Below are positions 23,180-23,843 of a stretch of DNA of 23,843 bases, in pieces. Made by a program: the position numbers and the translations under genes. The DNA lies in the NCBI GenBank assembly GCA_946405475.1, contig CAMJHI010000005.1, forward strand, positions 1 through 23,843, read 5' to 3'. The notes beneath the pieces were generated by a model. That model was not told the DNA's origin, searched no databases, and was given only the letters and a program-made list of their open reading frames with translations. The stretch is from an uncultured Clostridia bacterium (GTDB lineage: Bacteria; Bacillota; Clostridia; Oscillospirales; Acutalibacteraceae). Position 1 is the stretch's first letter; every line of letters begins with the position of its first letter.

Positions 23180-23843
23180 TTACGTTTCAGTTTCAGTCTC
23201 AGCTTCTGTTTCTGCTTTCTCCTCAAGCGCATCGTAATCTTTTATTTCTTCGCTCGAAAGATTCTCACGAGCGTCCGTGAAGCCCTGCGTGCTGTTGCGC
23301 GAAAACAGGATCGCCGCCGTGGCGAACATCAGCATCAGGTCGGTCAGAACGCTCATGTTGTTGATGTACAGCAAATCGAATTCCAGCTTTTCATACGGGT
23401 CGGAATTGTAGCGGCCGTACACCTGCGCGTAACCGGTCAGCCCGGCCTTCACCTGAAGCCGAAGCTGGAACGAGGGCAGGTATTCATAAAACTGCGCCGC
23501 GATCTCCGGGCGTTCCGGCCGGGGGCCGACAATGCTCATATCCCCGCGCAGGATGTTCCAGAGCTGAGGCAGCTCATCGAACCTGACCTTGCGGATGAGT
23601 TTGCCGATGGGTGTGATACGGTCGTCGTTGTCGCCCGTGGAAAAGCGCGCCACGCCGTCTTTTTCCGCATCCACGCGCATGGAGCGGAACTTATAGATCT
23701 CAAACACCCTGCCGTCCTTCGTCAGGCGCTTCTGCTTGTAGATGGCCGGGCCGCCGTCGTAAAAATGAACGGCCAGCGCCGTGACAAGCATGAACGGGCT
23801 GAGCAGGATCAGTCCCAGCGCGGAGGCGGCGATATCGAACAGG
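23180..23843 (-). CDS. Polyprenyl-phosphate sugar phosphotransferase (initiating enzyme), N-terminus cut by window edge
   Basis: The frame is open to the right-hand edge, giving 220 residues. LFDIAASALGLILLSPFM is the membrane hairpin entry of the bacterial sugar-transferase (PF02397) domain, followed by GGPAIYKQKR, YKFRSMRVDAE, RKVRFDELPQLWNILRGD and SIVGPRPERPE, with the Asp-Glu and Arg-Pro elements of monotopic phosphoglycosyl transferases. It moves a sugar-1-phosphate from UDP-sugar to undecaprenyl phosphate, starting the polymer. The family's N-terminal membrane domain, if present, is outside the window. The C-terminus is extended by an acidic tail ending AETEAETETET, encoded by GAAACT-like six-base repeats at 23183-23214. 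It is the most upstream operon gene visible. Confidence 0.9.
   Translation of the reverse strand, partial: LFDIAASALGLILLSPFMLVTALAVHFYDGGPAIYKQKRLTKDGRVFEIYKFRSMRVDAEKDGVARFSTGDNDDRITPIGKLIRKVRFDELPQLWNILRGDMSIVGPRPERPEIAAQFYEYLPSFQLRLQVKAGLTGYAQVYGRYNSDPYEKLEFDLLYINNMSVLTDLMLMFATAAILFSRNSTQGFTDARENLSSEEIKDYDALEEKAETEAETETET

Overview
The window looks like a chromosomal accessory locus from a fairly high-GC member of the Firmicutes, probably a gut-type clostridium (Oscillospirales or Christensenellales-like). This rests on the strong AGGAGG-type ribosome sites, a perfectly spaced TTGAAA/TATAAT promoter, a 7TM-type sensor next to a LuxR-type regulator, and TagF-like enzymes of teichoic-acid type. 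The assignment is inferred; no rRNA or other marker gene is present. There is no tRNA, CRISPR array, insertion sequence or integrase that I can see.

Left part (1-7373): the end of a DMT-family permease, then a GtrA-like membrane protein on the minus strand with its own promoter and terminator. After these come five plus-strand genes: a secreted sialate-O-acetylesterase-like SGNH hydrolase, a 7TM protein with a kinase-like but apparently dead C-terminus, an overlapping PAS/histidine kinase, a NarL/FixJ-type response regulator, and a small lipoprotein. They end at a strong terminator at 7349-7373. A 16-bp palindrome sits near -42 of a possible promoter in front of the regulator gene.

Right part (7465-23843): thirteen minus-strand genes, closely spaced and apparently one long operon read from right to left. 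In order of transcription they are an initiating polyprenyl-phosphate sugar transferase (cut by the window edge), a WbuB-like glycosyltransferase, a WecC-type UDP-ManNAc dehydrogenase, a heparinase II/III-like lyase fused to a beta-propeller-like domain, a GT4, an O-antigen polymerase/ligase-like membrane protein, another GT4, a GT2, a TagF-like glycerophosphotransferase, a GT2, a second TagF-like enzyme, and the Wzt ATPase and Wzm permease of an ABC polysaccharide exporter. A bidirectional terminator closes the operon. Together they predict a lipid-linked surface polymer containing an aminouronic acid and glycerol-phosphate (or similar polyol-phosphate), exported by Wzm/Wzt. The promoter lies outside the window, and no Wzx flippase or WecB epimerase is seen inside it.

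The most unusual observations are three genes (response regulator, wzt, second tagF) whose ribosome site points to an ATC or ATA codon rather than ATG/GTG/TTG; a duplicated 55-bp translation-start leader shared by wzt and the tagF upstream of it, in which the wzt ATA aligns with an ATG; the heparinase-propeller fusion; and the pseudokinase/kinase pair.
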